DNA of 64,000 nt from Micromonospora sp. RHAY321 (GCF_023896955.1 NZ_JAMHIW010000001.1:434001-498000); one strand, 5' to 3'. Positions 1-8,529 are shown, counted from the first letter of the stretch. Numbers and translations: made by a program. Notes: generated from the sequence alone by a model not told the origin.

Positions 1-212
1 TCGACGAGGACGAACCGCACCTCGGTGAGGATCTTCAGGTGCTGCGAGACGGTGGACTGCGCCAGGCCGATCGCGGCGACGATCTCCCCGACGCTCATCG
101 GCTGGGCATGCCGGGCGAGGTACTCCACGATCTGCACCCGCGTCGGGTCGGCCAGTGCACGGAACCACGAGGCGTACGTCTGCGCCGTCGCCCGATCGAG
201 GAGCTCGTCCAT
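1..212 (-). CDS. ArsR-family HTH repressor (partial, runs off left edge)
   Basis: The visible 70 residues are the N-terminal half of a winged-helix ArsR/SmtB repressor: the ALADPTR helix is followed by the recognition-helix stretch ending in STVSQHLKIL. No metal-binding Cys pair is visible in the part inside the window, so the inducer cannot be read. An in-frame ATG also exists at 227, but a perfect inverted repeat (223-251) overlaps it. I therefore prefer the ATG at 212, which leaves the palindrome as an upstream operator. It lies directly downstream of a 46-residue protein on the same strand and next to the arsenic genes on the other strand, so it may serve the same regulon. Confidence 0.8.
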   Translation of the reverse strand, partial: MDELLDRATAQTYASWFRALADPTRVQIVEYLARHAQPMSVGEIVAAIGLAQSTVSQHLKILTEVRFVLV

Positions 213-222
213 CCACCACACC

Positions 223-251
223 TTCATCGTTTATCGCCGATTGACGATGAA
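223..251. promoter_or_regulatory. Palindromic operator candidate before the left-edge ArsR gene
   Basis: Perfect 8-bp arms TTCATCGT (223-230) and ACGATGAA (244-251) flank a 13-bp core that itself holds ATCG-C-CGAT (232-240). Size and symmetry fit an ArsR-dimer operator, and it sits just upstream of the chosen ArsR start. Autoregulation is inferred. Confidence 0.5.
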
Positions 252-252
252 C

Positions 253-393
253 TTACCAGCCGCGAGTGACGATGATCGGCCGAAGGTCGAAGCGGCGCTG
301 GGCGCGCTGCTCTGCGGTGGTGACCTGGGCACAGGAGTCGCAGAATCGGACACTGGCCGTGGATGCCCTCGGTCGGCGCGTGAGCCTGAACAT
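253..393 (-). CDS. Small Cys-pair protein, 46 aa
   Basis: A short ORF reads MFRLTRRP at its start, contains CDSC (residues 18-21) and ends in VTRGW. A strong Shine-Dalgarno sequence (GGAAGGAG) sits just upstream of the ATG, and third codon positions are mostly G or C, so it is probably translated. The CxxC pair could bind metal or form a disulfide, but no known family can be named safely. It is the first gene of the leftward unit that continues into the ArsR gene, with the operator palindrome lying immediately after its stop. Too short for most gene finders. Confidence 0.6.
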   Translation of the reverse strand: MFRLTRRPRASTASVRFCDSCAQVTTAEQRAQRRFDLRPIIVTRGW

Positions 394-445
394 GATTTCT
401 CCTTCCGGGCGCTGTCTTGACGTCCGTCGAAGCAGACAGTTGCAC

Positions 446-466
446 GTTGATTAGAAGGATGTCAAC
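446..466. promoter_or_regulatory. ArsR-type operator candidate
   Basis: Half-sites GTTGA (446-450) and TCAAC (462-466) are separated by 11 bp, which resembles the TTGA-n-TCAA operators of ArsR proteins. The site is 8 bp upstream of the ATG at 475, so bound repressor would block initiation of the divergent arsR transcript. Confidence 0.5.
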
Positions 467-474
467 CTAGAGGC

Positions 475-852
475 ATGTCGAAGCAAGCCACGCCTCTCGC
501 CCTGATCGACTTGACCGCTGATGCGCCCTGCTGCCAGCCGCTGGCGCAGCACCGCGTGCCGGCCGGGACCGCCGCGGTGCTCGCGCCGGCTTTCAAGGCC
601 CTCGGCGACCCGGTCCGGCTGCAGCTGATGTCGATGATCGCCTCCGCGGAGGGCGGAGAGGCCTGCGTTTGCGACCTCACCCCCGCCTTCAACCTCACCG
701 GCCCGACCATCTCGCATCACCTCAAGACACTGCGCGAGGCCGGCCTCGTCGATGCCGAGCGGCGCGGCACCTGGGTGCACTACCGGGCCCGACCGGCCGT
801 CCTGCGCCAACTCGCGGCGCTGCTCACCGTCGAACCGGCAACCGCCTCATAG
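475..852 (+). CDS. arsR: Arsenite-responsive ArsR repressor
   Basis: A 125-residue winged-helix repressor with the classic core from FKALGDPVR to ISHHLKTLREAGL. Two Cys pairs are visible: C19-C20 near the N terminus and C64-V-C66 at the start of the DNA-binding region. The N-terminal CC plus a core Cys resembles the As(III) site known for Corynebacterium glutamicum ArsR, so arsenite or antimonite is the likely inducer. A GTTGA/TCAAC palindrome lies immediately upstream. It is followed by an ArsR-ArsC fusion, arsenate reductases and an aquaglyceroporin on the same strand, which makes the arsenic assignment firm. Confidence 0.88.
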   Translation: MSKQATPLALIDLTADAPCCQPLAQHRVPAGTAAVLAPAFKALGDPVRLQLMSMIASAEGGEACVCDLTPAFNLTGPTISHHLKTLREAGLVDAERRGTWVHYRARPAVLRQLAALLTVEPATAS

Positions 853-996
853 TCAACCCTGCCCCCAGCCGGTCGCTCCTCGGCGCGGATCGCCTGGAAG
901 AACGGCCGCTTCAGGCCCAGGAAATCAGGCCCTCGGCGGAACCCTCCAGCAGCCGGGTGCGGCCAGTACGCCCACCGACCACTGACTCACCATGAC

Positions 997-1026
997 TTGA
1001 CAACGTCACGATTGCTCAGTGATAGT
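997..1026 (+). promoter_or_regulatory. Promoter of the arsR-arsC fusion operon
   Basis: TTGACA (997-1002) and GATAGT (1021-1026) are separated by 18 bp. The -10 box ends 7 bp before the ATG at 1034, so the transcript is probably leaderless. CTCA and TTGAG half-sites (1014-1030) overlap the -10 and may be the operator. Confidence 0.5.
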
Positions 1027-1033
1027 TGAGTCA

Positions 1034-1735
1034 ATGACTATTGAGCTTGCCTCCTTGCAGGGACGCGCCCGGATCCACGCCGCGCTCGGCGACCCGGCGC
1101 GCCTGGCGGTCGTTGACGCGCTCACCCTGGGCGACGCCTCCCCCGGCGAGATCGCCCACGACCTCGAAATGCCGACGAACCTGGTCGCCCACCACGTCAA
1201 GGTCCTCAGCGAAGCCGGTCTCGTCGTCCGCGGCCGGTCCGAAGGAGACCGCCGTCGCACCTATCTGCGCCTGCGACCCGAGGCCCTGGCCACGCTGACG
1301 CCAGCGCCGCTGACCCGGGTGGGTCGGGTGGTCTTCGTCTGCACCCACAACTCCGCCCGCTCGCAACTCGCGGCCGCCCTCTGGTCCGACCGCACCCACA
1401 CCTCGGCCGCGTCCGCCGGAACGAAGCCCGCGGAGCGCGTCCATCCACGCGCCGTCGCCGTGGCCCGCCGCCACGGGCTGCGGCTCGACGCGACCGGCAC
1501 CGCGCACGTCGCCGACATCGTGCGCGACGACGACCTGCTCATCGCCGTCTGCGACAACGCCCATGAGGAACTCAGCGGCCCGGTCCGGCCCCGGCTGCAC
1601 TGGTCAGTGCCCGACCCGGTCCGCGTCGACACCGACGCCGCGTTCGAGGCCGCGTTCGCCGACCTCGCCGCCCGCATCGACCGCGTCGCCCCCGTCATCA
1701 CCCCCGCCATGAGTCCGGGAGACCGCCATGACTGA
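1034..1735 (+). CDS. ArsR repressor fused to LMW-phosphatase-type arsenate reductase
   Basis: Residues 1-85 form an ArsR winged helix (ALGDPARLAVVDAL, LVAHHVKVLSEAGL). Residues 95-230 form a low-molecular-weight phosphatase/ArsC domain with the CX5R loop (VCTHNSARSQL) and a VPDPV acid loop. The regulator half has no Cys pair, so the metalloid may be sensed by another route or by the partner ArsR. The sole obvious extra Cys in the enzyme half is in AVCDNA. I chose the ATG at 1034 because a good promoter ends 7 bp before it; a GTG at 1019 would lie inside that promoter. The stop overlaps the next gene by 8 bp, so the two are co-translated. The fusion couples detoxification and control in one chain. 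Confidence 0.85.
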   Translation: MTIELASLQGRARIHAALGDPARLAVVDALTLGDASPGEIAHDLEMPTNLVAHHVKVLSEAGLVVRGRSEGDRRRTYLRLRPEALATLTPAPLTRVGRVVFVCTHNSARSQLAAALWSDRTHTSAASAGTKPAERVHPRAVAVARRHGLRLDATGTAHVADIVRDDDLLIAVCDNAHEELSGPVRPRLHWSVPDPVRVDTDAAFEAAFADLAARIDRVAPVITPAMSPGDRHD

Positions 1736-2390
1736 CACCAGCGCGTACCTGCGCGAAGACCTCTCCATCGACCAGCAACTCGCTCTGCGCACCGCCGCCG
1801 CCCGCCTCGCCGCCGAGTTCGACGGCACCTACGGCACTGAGACCGTGGAGCGGTTTCTGCACGCCAGCTACGACCAGTTCGCCACCGTCGGCAGCGTCCC
1901 CAACTACCTGCCCCTGCTGGCCGAACGCTTCGCCCGCCAGCGCCTGCAGGCCCTGGCCCGCGTCGAGGGGCACCACCGCGACGGCCTCCCGGTGGCGCTG
2001 TTCCTGTGCACCCACAACGCCGGTCGCTCTCAGATGGCGCTCGGATTCTTCACCCACCTCGCCGGTGCCAACGCCGTCGCCTGGTCCGGTGGTAGCGAAC
2101 CAGGGATCGAGGTCAACCCGGCGGCGATCGCCGCGATGGCCGAGCGAGGCATCGACATCTCCGACGAGTTTCCCAAGCCCTGGACCGACGAGGTCATCCG
2201 CGCCGCCGACGTGGTGGTCACCATGGGCTGCGGCGACGCCTGCCCCGTCTTCCCCGGCACCCGCTACGAGAACTGGGACCTCGACGATCCAGCCGGCCTC
2301 GACCTGTCCGACGTCCGGCCCATCCGTGACGAGATAGAACGCCGCGTCCGCCGCCTGCTCGACGACCTGAACGTCGCCGCGAACCGGTAA
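1728..2390 (+). CDS. arsC: Arsenate reductase with N-terminal three-helix domain
   Basis: A 220-residue protein. Residues 1-85 are a helical extension of the kind found on actinobacterial phosphatase-like arsenate reductases. Residues 88-220 are the catalytic domain, with nucleophile C94 in LCTHNAGRSQM and the further redox Cys residues C168 and C172 in MGCGDACP. It reduces arsenate to arsenite in the cytoplasm. The electron donor is either mycothiol/mycoredoxin or thioredoxin; the three-Cys arrangement is compatible with a thioredoxin-type relay, and the sequence alone does not decide. It overlaps the fusion gene upstream and is followed by the aquaporin. Confidence 0.87.
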   Translation: MTDTSAYLREDLSIDQQLALRTAAARLAAEFDGTYGTETVERFLHASYDQFATVGSVPNYLPLLAERFARQRLQALARVEGHHRDGLPVALFLCTHNAGRSQMALGFFTHLAGANAVAWSGGSEPGIEVNPAAIAAMAERGIDISDEFPKPWTDEVIRAADVVVTMGCGDACPVFPGTRYENWDLDDPAGLDLSDVRPIRDEIERRVRRLLDDLNVAANR

Positions 2391-2449
2391 TCACCGCACC
2401 CGGCCCACACCCGGCTCCGGGACGTCACTGCACAGGAGAGATCAGACTG

Positions 2450-3196
2450 ATGACCATCGCACTTCGGCGGCGCCTGCTGGCCGAGTTCACCGGCACCGCT
2501 CTGCTGGTCACCGCCGTGGTCGGCTCCGGCATCATGGCCACCACCCTCTCCCCCGACGACGTAGGGCTCCAACTGCTCGAGACCTCGATCGCCACCGCGT
2601 TCGCCCTCGGTGCCCTCATCCTGATCTTCGGGCCGGTGTCCGGGGCGCACTTCAACCCGGTCGTCTCCGCCGCGGACTGGTTCCTCGGCCGCCGCGCCGG
2701 CACCGGCCTCACCGGCCGTGACCTCGCCGGTTACGTCGCAGCCCAAACCGTCGGGGCGATCGGCGGGTCGATCCTCGCGAACCTCATGTTCGACCTGGCC
2801 GCCGTCGACCTCTCCGGCAAGGACCGCGCGGCGGCACACCTGTGGCTCGGCGAGGTCGTCGCCACCACCGGGCTGATCCTGCTCATCTTCGCGCTCGCCC
2901 GCTCCGGTCGCGCGCCGGTCGCGCCCGCCGCCGTCGGCGCCTACATCGGCGCCGCGTACTGGTTCACCTCGTCCACCTCGTTCGCGAACCCGGCGGTCAC
3001 GATCGGGCGGGCGTTCACCGACACCTTCGCCGGCATCGCCCCCGCCTCCGTTCCCGGCTTCGTCATCGCTCAGCTCATCGGCCTCGCCGTCGGCATCGGG
3101 CTCTTGGCCGCCCTCTACCCCGACGCCGGGAAGGCCGCTGACCAGGTTGTCGTCCCAACGGGCGAACGCGATCCGGCGCTCGACCCCCGGGCATGA
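2450..3196 (+). CDS. aqpS: MIP/aquaglyceroporin, probable arsenite channel
   Basis: A 248-residue integral membrane protein of the major intrinsic protein family. It has two half-repeats carrying the channel NPA-type motifs as NPVV (near residue 70) and NPAV (near residue 185), the usual six membrane segments and an N-terminal LLAEFTGTALLV. In ars operons such channels (AqpS-type) let arsenite made by ArsC flow out down its gradient. No ArsB or Acr3 pump is seen here, so this channel is probably the exit route. NPVV instead of NPA is a common variation. A GGAGAG ribosome binding site precedes the ATG. Confidence 0.88.
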   Translation: MTIALRRRLLAEFTGTALLVTAVVGSGIMATTLSPDDVGLQLLETSIATAFALGALILIFGPVSGAHFNPVVSAADWFLGRRAGTGLTGRDLAGYVAAQTVGAIGGSILANLMFDLAAVDLSGKDRAAAHLWLGEVVATTGLILLIFALARSGRAPVAPAAVGAYIGAAYWFTSSTSFANPAVTIGRAFTDTFAGIAPASVPGFVIAQLIGLAVGIGLLAALYPDAGKAADQVVVPTGERDPALDPRA

Positions 3197-3363
3197 GCAC
3201 CAGGCGGCTCAACGACCAGGCGCACCGGGGCCTGGTCAATCCACCGCGCCCCGCCGGCCGCTACCAGCTGCTCGACCGCAACAGCGACCCCGCCCGCACC
3301 CTGCCGGCGGTGCCTGACCAGGCGCCGGTCAAGCCGGCCCTACGACCGCAAGAGAGGCTCCTG

Positions 3364-3771
3364 ATGACCGACAAGCCCAGCGTCCTGTTCGTCTGCGTGC
3401 ACAACGCCGGCCGCTCCCAGATGGCCGCCGGCTGGCTGCGCCACCTCGCCGGCGAGACCGTCGAGGTCCGCTCCGCCGGCTCCGCCCCCGCCGAGACCAT
3501 CAACCCCGCTGCCGTCGAGGCCATGCGCGAGGTCGGCATCGACATCACCGACCAGAGGCCAAAGCTCCTCGAGTACACCACTGCCGAGTCTTCCGACGTC
3601 ATCGTGACCATGGGTTGCGGCGACGCCTGCCCGGTCTTCCCCGGGAAGCGCTACGAGGACTGGAAGCTCGACGACCCCGCCGGCAAGGGCGTCGAGTCCG
3701 TCCGCCCCATCCGCGACGACATCCGTAACCGGGTGGAGAAGCTCCTCGCCGAACTCATCCCTGCTGCCTGA
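3364..3771 (+). CDS. arsC: Arsenate reductase, stand-alone
   Basis: A 135-residue phosphatase-fold arsenate reductase: nucleophile C11 in VCVHNAGRSQM, then MGCGDACPVFPG with the two extra redox Cys. It is closely similar to the catalytic half of the reductase at 1728-2390 and is probably a duplicate lacking the helical extension. A longer reading frame opens at an ATG (3193) overlapping the aquaporin stop, but the extra 57 residues look non-conserved. An AGAGAGG site stands 7 bp before the ATG at 3364, so I use the short form. It is the third arsenate-reductase domain in the operon. Confidence 0.87.
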   Translation: MTDKPSVLFVCVHNAGRSQMAAGWLRHLAGETVEVRSAGSAPAETINPAAVEAMREVGIDITDQRPKLLEYTTAESSDVIVTMGCGDACPVFPGKRYEDWKLDDPAGKGVESVRPIRDDIRNRVEKLLAELIPAA

Positions 3772-4012
3772 ATCATCGGATCGCTGCCCGCCGTCCGCGC
3801 CTCGGCGGCGAGCAGCACAGCACCCCAGAAGCAAGAGCGTCGACGCCCCGTACACCGCCGTCGCCCACGTCGCGCTTCCGGCAGTCCCGCCATGACGGAG
3901 GAGATCGCACCGACCGACAGGCGCGCCGCTCGCCGACTGGCTGACCTTTGGCGGCACCTGCCGCCCTGTCGCTGTTTCAGCGCAGTGCGGCCGGTGACAG
4001 CAGCGAGCAGGG

Positions 4013-5605
4013 TTACGGGCCGAGCCAGCGCTCCAGGTAGGCGATCAGCCCGGTCAGGTCGGCGCCGCCAGCCCGGTAGCCGATGTGTCCATCGGGACGG
4101 ACCAGTACCAGGCCACCAGCGCCGGGGTCGAGACCCAGCCGTCGCAACGCCTGAGCAGCGGACGTGGAGGCCGCTTCGGTGGCGTCGGGCGCGACCAAAC
4201 GGTGCACGGTGAGCTGATCCCGGGCCAGCCTCGCAGTGTCCCCGGCATGCCAAGCAGCGGCTGGTCCACACAGCAGCAGGTGCCATCCGGGCGTGGAGGT
4301 GAGCCGGTGCAGTGTGCTGGCGTGTCCGGTGCCGGGCAGCGGGACGTCGGGCAGCCGGTCGCCGGATCGTGGACCGGTCCGCGACCGGCGCGGTCCTTCC
4401 ACCGAAAGCGGACTGTTCCGGTAGGTGATGCCCAGCTGCGAAACCCTCCGGAAGGCGGAGGCCCGCACGAACCGGGACGCGAGCACGACCGGGATGAGAG
4501 CGGGGGCGATCCGGGTACGAGCGAACCGGACGGCCGGGTTGGTGGACGTCGCGACGGTGAACGCCCGGTCGCTGAAGCGCAGCACCATCCGGCCGACTGG
4601 CGCCCGTTCCGTCCCGTAGGTATCCAGCAGCGCCGAGCTGGCGCCGCCCCGCAGGGCCTGGGCGAGTTTCCAGCCGAGGTTGGCGGCGTCCTGGATACCG
4701 GTGTTCATGCCCTGCGCGCCAGCGGGACTGTGGATGTGCGCGGCGTCGCCAGCCAGGAACACCGACTCCGCGCGATAACGGGAGGCGGCGCGGTGGTGCA
4801 GCCGGAAGTTGGTCATCCAGACAGGATCACGCAGGCGCACAGTCGCATCGGTATATGTGTCAGCGAGTGCCTGCACCTCGTCGACGGTGACCGGGGCATC
4901 TGGTGCGACCACCTCAGCGGGTGGCCGCATAACCAGCAGTCGCCAGGTGGCCGGGTGTCCGAGGGGGAAGAAGAACAGCATCCCCCGCTCGGACAAGAAG
5001 ACGTGCGCCATCCCAGTGTCGAGGCCGTCAGCCTCCAGGTCAGCCAGGACGAACGTCTGCGGATACGCAGCGCCCTCGAATCCGATTCCGGCGAGGTGCC
5101 GCACGGCGCTGTGCGCGCCGTCGCAACCCACCACGTACCGGGTCGCCACCCGCTCGACCCGGCCGTCCCCGTGCCGCAGCGTCGCCACCGCACCGTCGAC
5201 GGCACCGTCCAGACCCACCAGCTCGACACCCCGTTCGACATCGAGCCCCACCGCCGCGAGGTGCTCACCCAGGACGCGCTCGGTCTCCGCCTGCGACAGG
5301 AACAACAGGTACGGATACGCGGTGCCGGACAAACCCAAGTCGAACAGCGGCACGGTACGCGCCCGCCCCCGCGCGTGCAGACACATCCTCACCGTGCGGT
5401 TCCCGACGGCCACCATCTCGTCAGTCACGCCGAGACTGGCGAGGACCTCCAGAGTGCGGGGCTGAATCGCCAGGGCACGCGACTCCTGAACCCGGTCGAG
5501 AGATCGATCTACCACCCGGACCCGCACACCCAAGGCGGCTAACTGCCCGGCCATGGCAAGTCCGGTTGGCCCCGCCCCGACCACCAGAACCTCGACGGCG
5601 CTCAC
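4013..5605 (-). CDS. FAD-dependent aromatic monooxygenase (PheA/TfdB type)
   Basis: A 530-residue class A flavoprotein hydroxylase. The N-terminal Rossmann motif is VVGAGPTGLAMAGQLA. The middle has VVGCDGAHSAVR (the DG motif contacting FAD and NADPH) and then FLAGDAAHIHSPAGAQGMNTG, the conserved flavin ribityl-binding block. The C terminus is a thioredoxin-like domain. Relatives hydroxylate phenols, rifamycins, tetracyclines or polyketide aromatics. It starts with GTG, stands alone and shows no sign of belonging to the polyketide cluster 33 kb away, so its substrate is unknown. Detoxification of an aromatic compound is possible. Confidence 0.83.
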   Translation of the reverse strand: MSAVEVLVVGAGPTGLAMAGQLAALGVRVRVVDRSLDRVQESRALAIQPRTLEVLASLGVTDEMVAVGNRTVRMCLHARGRARTVPLFDLGLSGTAYPYLLFLSQAETERVLGEHLAAVGLDVERGVELVGLDGAVDGAVATLRHGDGRVERVATRYVVGCDGAHSAVRHLAGIGFEGAAYPQTFVLADLEADGLDTGMAHVFLSERGMLFFFPLGHPATWRLLVMRPPAEVVAPDAPVTVDEVQALADTYTDATVRLRDPVWMTNFRLHHRAASRYRAESVFLAGDAAHIHSPAGAQGMNTGIQDAANLGWKLAQALRGGASSALLDTYGTERAPVGRMVLRFSDRAFTVATSTNPAVRFARTRIAPALIPVVLASRFVRASAFRRVSQLGITYRNSPLSVEGPRRSRTGPRSGDRLPDVPLPGTGHASTLHRLTSTPGWHLLLCGPAAAWHAGDTARLARDQLTVHRLVAPDATEAASTSAAQALRRLGLDPGAGGLVLVRPDGHIGYRAGGADLTGLIAYLERWLGP

Positions 5606-5955
5606 CGGACACCGATCCGTCGAGGGCCGACGACCGCGACCGACGCCTCCAGCGGACCGACCGTGGCCCCGAAGGCGATCACATACTCAATGCCGACCAT
5701 CCAGATCCCCTGGCGCGACGCGTGACTCACGTGTCTCGACCTCACGGTAAACCCGTATCGCCAACCGCATGAGCCGGCCACCCGATGCGATGCGGCGACC
5801 GGGGTTAGCGGCTCAGTCGCTGCCGCCTCTTCTACCGGTCGCTGCTCCACATCTGTCGGCAGCGAGGGGCGCGGGCGCCGATGCCGTTCCGTTGCGGCGG
5901 GGTGCTCGGAGACCTCGAGTTGACTGTGCGGCACCGGCTCCTGTCAGGTAAGGCT

Positions 5956-7233
5956 GTGCTAACTAGTGATGCAGCGTCGGGGGCGGTCGGCTCCGCGGAT
6001 TCCGGTGATCGAAGGTCGTCGGATGTGCCGCGGTTGTCGCCGTGGCGGGTGGTGATCGGCTTCGGTGTGGTGAGCCTGGCCGCGGACATGGTGTACGAGG
6101 GCGCCCGGTCGGTGTACGGACCATTGCTTGCCTCGCTCGGCGCGTCCGCTGTGGTCGTCGGCCTGATCACCGGTGCTGGTGAGGCGGCCGCGCTGGTGCT
6201 GCGGCTGGTGTCTGGGCCGCTCGCCGACCGGACCCGCCGGTATTGGACGTTGACGATCGCCGGATACGCGCTGACGGCGGTGTGTGTGCCGCTGCTGGCG
6301 GTGACCCCGGCGTTGGGTGCCGCTGGGCTGGCGGTGGCTGCGGTTCTGATCGTGGCCGAGCGGCTGGGCAAAGCAGTGCGCTCACCGGCGAAGTCGGCGT
6401 TGCTGGCCGACGCGGCAGGCGCGGTCGGGATGGGCCGCGGGATCGGGGTGCACAAGGCGCTCGACCAGGTCGGGGCGTTCGCCGGCCCGCTGCTGCTGGC
6501 CGGGCTCATCGCCGCGGCAGGTGGGCTGCTGTGGCCGGGCCTGGCTGTGTTGGCCATGCCGGGAGTGCTGGCGATGATCATGCTCGTGGTCATCCAGCGC
6601 CGCACCGCGACCGTACGTCCGCGCCGAGCGGGCACCGCCGCGAGACACGAGCCGGCCGAGGAGGTGGCACGCACTCCTCTGCCGCGTTTGTTCTGGTGGT
6701 TCGCGGTCGCGTGCGCGTTGTGCACAGGCGGGTTGATGACATTCGGGTTGATCGGATTCCACCTCGCGCGGGCCGGCCTGGTACCGGTTGCCGGAGTGCC
6801 GCTGCTGTACGCCGCAGCGATGGCAGCGGCCGGCATCGCGGCGCTAGCGACCGGTGCCGCCTACGACCGTGTCGGCCCGCGCATCCTGCTGCTCCTGCCG
6901 GTCCTGGTGGCCGTGGTGCCGGCCCTGGCGTTCACCACCAGCCTGGCTATCGCCGCCGGTGGTGTGCTGTTGTGGGGCGCCGCGATGGGGGTGCAGGACT
7001 CCACCGTCAAGGCGTTCGTGGCCGACCTCGTACCGCGGCAACGCCGGGCCACCGCGTACGGAATCTTCGCCGCAGTGCAAGGAGCCGGCGCGCTCATCGG
7101 GGGCGCCACAGCGGGCACCCTGTACGAGGTTTCCCTGACCCGGCTGGTCACGGCGGTCGCGGCCGCGCAGGCCGCCGCCTTGTTGATCCTCCTGTCCGTC
7201 CTGGCACGCAAACGCGTGCCGGACAACCTCTAA
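5956..7233 (+). CDS. MFS efflux transporter
   Basis: About 12 hydrophobic segments and the MFS loop 2-3 motif (GPLADRTRRYWT) identify a major facilitator superfamily antiporter. A second conserved loop appears as GAAYDRVGPR. The reading frame is open from 5881, but the first predicted membrane helix begins only at PWRVVIGFG. I use the GTG at 5956 (425 aa); a GTG at 6025 behind GAAGG is an equally credible start. It is divergent from the flavin monooxygenase, so the pair could modify and export the same toxic compound. Substrate unknown. Confidence 0.75.
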   Translation: MLTSDAASGAVGSADSGDRRSSDVPRLSPWRVVIGFGVVSLAADMVYEGARSVYGPLLASLGASAVVVGLITGAGEAAALVLRLVSGPLADRTRRYWTLTIAGYALTAVCVPLLAVTPALGAAGLAVAAVLIVAERLGKAVRSPAKSALLADAAGAVGMGRGIGVHKALDQVGAFAGPLLLAGLIAAAGGLLWPGLAVLAMPGVLAMIMLVVIQRRTATVRPRRAGTAARHEPAEEVARTPLPRLFWWFAVACALCTGGLMTFGLIGFHLARAGLVPVAGVPLLYAAAMAAAGIAALATGAAYDRVGPRILLLLPVLVAVVPALAFTTSLAIAAGGVLLWGAAMGVQDSTVKAFVADLVPRQRRATAYGIFAAVQGAGALIGGATAGTLYEVSLTRLVTAVAAAQAAALLILLSVLARKRVPDNL

Positions 7234-7419
7234 TCCGCCTACCAAGACCAACCAAACGGTCATCCGGGCGTTCCCGTACGCCGGTCGATGCCTCTGGCCT
7301 CGGCCGTCGGCACCTCGACGAGGGCACCTTCCAGCACCTGATCGGCCCATCTGGCGGCACCAGCCCACGCCACTCGAATGCGTGGCTGGCCATCGAGGCT
7401 CGTAGCGCATCGAAAGGGA

Positions 7420-8529
7420 TTACGAGAGGTCATGCAGAACGCGACCGAGTGCGGCGTCTACCTGCCGCCGGCCGTAGGTATTGACCAAGGTCAGGTAGTA
7501 CAAGGCGGGCCCGGCCGGCGTCCAATTGTTCCGTCGGTCAGATCGCAGGAGGTAGCGAAGTACCGAGTCGGGCTTCAACGGTACATAGTCGATCGCCCGG
7601 TGTTCCCAGCCGTCCTCGATGCCTCTCGACAGGTGTGCCTCAAATTCGGCTCGAGACATCGCGCCGAGGCGGGTGAGGAACATGACGCCCCATTGCGACA
7701 GTGACGTTGCGAGGTGGAAGGCCAGCAGGCGAAGGTCGTACTGGTCATCCTCGAGGTGAAGTTCTTCCCGCATGCCGCGGCGAGCAGCGCGGAAAAGGTC
7801 CGGAGGCGCTCCGTCCACGGAGTCCTTGTCCGGGGACAGCGACTCGTTGACCGACGGCGCCCACATGTCCTGGCCGGTCGCCGTTCGTGGGCTGCGGCGG
7901 GACACGACGAGCCAGTTGTCTGCGGTGACGACTGCCATGTTGATTCCGAAGCTTGAGCGCATGAAGTCCGGGATCTGTCTCGGCTCCCGCCCGTCGAGAT
8001 AAAGGCTTCTCGGTGTTGCGCCACCTGGGAATCTGCGGTCGAGGCGCTGAGTTGCAAGGAAGGTGTAGTAGTCGGAGTGTTTCAAAATCAGAGTTACATC
8101 TGGTTCCTCGTTAGGCCCGCTACGAGAAATGACCAAGTCCTCAACGGCGTACATGGCCCCGTTCCAGGCTGACTCCTCACCCGTGCTTCTGCGGCGCTCT
8201 TGCTCGGCAGCTATCTCCGCTCTCCATCGCGCCATTTCCTCAGGCAGCTGGACGCCGACCGAGTTGACCAACACGTTGATGCGCTCCGGCTTGAGGACGT
8301 GCGTCCCGTCGCCCTCAAGGATGAGGCAGGGCGCATGCAACGGACCGAGGCGGAACTCGCGTCCAAGGGCCAAAGGCACTGCGGACCTGGTGATCATCCG
8401 GCGGAGCCGTCGGACGCCCGCCCGAAGCAGTTTCTTGAGCGGGTCCTCGAAGAGGACGCCGAAGATCAGGCCGACGATGGCGCCCGAGACCAGCCCGCCG
8501 GGGACGGAGGACAGCCAACTCCCCAACAA
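7420..8529 (-). CDS. Membrane-anchored Nudix-like protein with degenerate Nudix box
   Basis: A 369-residue protein with one N-terminal membrane helix (GGLVSGAIVGLIFGVLF), a basic stretch, and a soluble body. Around residue 250 it reads AARRGMREELHLED, which aligns with the end of a Nudix box, but the usual RE pair is RG and the final Gly is His. The C terminus has a typical Nudix-like strand/helix run. Either it hydrolyses nucleotides poorly or it uses the fold for binding. The start is TTG, chosen for the GGAGGAAG just upstream. It is the only gene of its unit and is convergent with the MFS gene. The biological role is not known. Confidence 0.6.
   Translation of the reverse strand: MLGSWLSSVPGGLVSGAIVGLIFGVLFEDPLKKLLRAGVRRLRRMITRSAVPLALGREFRLGPLHAPCLILEGDGTHVLKPERINVLVNSVGVQLPEEMARWRAEIAAEQERRRSTGEESAWNGAMYAVEDLVISRSGPNEEPDVTLILKHSDYYTFLATQRLDRRFPGGATPRSLYLDGREPRQIPDFMRSSFGINMAVVTADNWLVVSRRSPRTATGQDMWAPSVNESLSPDKDSVDGAPPDLFRAARRGMREELHLEDDQYDLRLLAFHLATSLSQWGVMFLTRLGAMSRAEFEAHLSRGIEDGWEHRAIDYVPLKPDSVLRYLLRSDRRNNWTPAGPALYYLTLVNTYGRRQVDAALGRVLHDLS

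Noticed and set aside
3193..3363. 57-residue N-terminal extension of the second arsenate reductase
   Set aside because: Not conserved in the family and a good ribosome site lies before 3364, though the ATGA overlap with the aquaporin is noted.
4085..5542. 485-codon plus-strand frame opposite the flavin monooxygenase
   Set aside because: The minus-strand protein has complete FAD motifs; the plus frame is compositional.
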